Below are positions 63,304 through 64,000 of a stretch of DNA of 64,000 bases, one piece after another. Both the position numbers and the translations under genes were made by a program. The DNA comes from Anthopleura xanthogrammica (lineage: Eukaryota > Cnidaria > Anthozoa > Actiniaria > Actiniidae), in assembly GCA_964019055.1 (NCBI GenBank), contig OZ025212.1, positions 3,068,657-3,132,656 on the forward strand. Reading direction: 5' to 3'. Below the pieces are notes generated by a model. That model worked only from the letters and a program-made list of their open reading frames with translations, did no database searches and had not been told where the DNA came from. Within the stretch, counting starts at the first letter, position 1. Every line of letters begins with the position of its first letter.

Positions 63304-64000
63304 CTAAGTGAATTAAATAAGATATACTGTAAAGTGATAAATTAAATTTTAAAAAGACAAAGTGATAGATTACAATTTCCCTTCAGGTAGAACCCATGAA
63401 GATCATAATAAGACATGACAAGAAACTGCTTGTGCCATACAACAACAACAACAACAACCACAACAACAATCACAACAACAACAACTGCAACAACAACAAC
63501 CACAACAACTGCAACAACAACAACAACAACCACAACAACAACAACCACAACAACAATCACAACAACAACAACTGCAACAACAACTGCAACAACAACTGCA
63601 ACAATCACAACAACAACCACAACAATCACAACAACAACAACAACAACAACAATCACAACAACAACTGCAACAACAACTGCAACAACAACAAAAACAACAA
63701 CTGCAACAACAACGACAACAACGATCACAACAACTGCAACAACAACTGCAACAACAACAACAAAAACAACAACAGCAACTGCAACTGCAACAACAACAAC
63801 AACTGCAAAAGCCACAGAAAACAACAAAATTTCACTGTAACCCAGACACTGAGGTCTTGAGTGGACAGAAGTAATGCGTTCATCAGCCATCTAGCTAACA
63901 GTGTAATGACTTCAGCATATTGTGACGTCATCCATGGAAAGTGCTATTGACTAATGTCTGGACAAACTTGAGATTCCCTAACTGCACCTAATACACTATC
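63304..64000. other. NVL intron running to the window edge
   Basis: No exon found upstream of 63303 within the window, so the exon carrying domain 1 Walker A lies beyond it. Most of the stretch is the CAA/CTG array. Confidence 0.7.
63439..63810. repeat. CAA/CTG-CAA compound microsatellite in an NVL intron
   Basis: About 370 bp of CAA units with periodic CTG, CCA and TCA substitutions, such as CAACTGCAACAACAACTG. It gives false Asn-, Thr- and Val-rich frames on both strands. Confidence 0.93.

Noticed and set aside
63342..63931. Asn-, Thr- and Val-rich frames
   Set aside because: Translations of the CAA/CTG microsatellite in an NVL intron.

Overview
The window is nuclear DNA of a non-bilaterian animal, most likely an anthozoan cnidarian (coral or anemone). 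This rests on AT-rich sequence, animal gene families with many GT-AG introns, a protein with STPR-type 23-residue repeats, and a dense load of short palindromic DNA elements and simple repeats. The taxon is an inference; the metazoan assignment is secure. None of the genes is a single long ORF. I assembled them by joining exons at canonical splice sites and checking that reading phase closes across every junction.

The window splits in two. The left half, about 1-31,180, contains no gene I can recognise. It holds hairpin elements, simple repeats, tandem repeats and one complex foldback-like element at about 26.1-27.6 kb. The right half carries five protein genes, all on the minus strand and head to tail. 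From right to left these are NVL (3' two thirds only, 63,303 to 54,216), an SLC25A29-type mitochondrial carrier (52,874 to 49,613), an STPR-repeat protein (45,702 to 44,650), YY1 (42,304 to 39,664) and TIMM50 (37,481 to 31,182).

The genes are housekeeping or regulatory: NVL for ribosome assembly, SLC25A29 for mitochondrial basic amino acid transport, TIMM50 for mitochondrial protein import, YY1 as a transcription and Polycomb factor, and the STPR protein as a likely DNA-binding factor. YY1 carries clustered matches to its own binding motif upstream of its start and just after its second coding exon. The start codon of its downstream neighbour TIMM50 sits in a related CAAGATGGC motif. This suggests YY1 autoregulation and possible control of the neighbour.

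Introns and intergenic gaps hold many inverted-repeat elements (several families, two of them sharing TAGACCC ends), a tRNA-headed SINE family, and large microsatellite or minisatellite blocks. The blocks include a 0.9-kb ATC-rich array inside TIMM50 and a CAA/CTG array inside NVL; both give long false ORFs.
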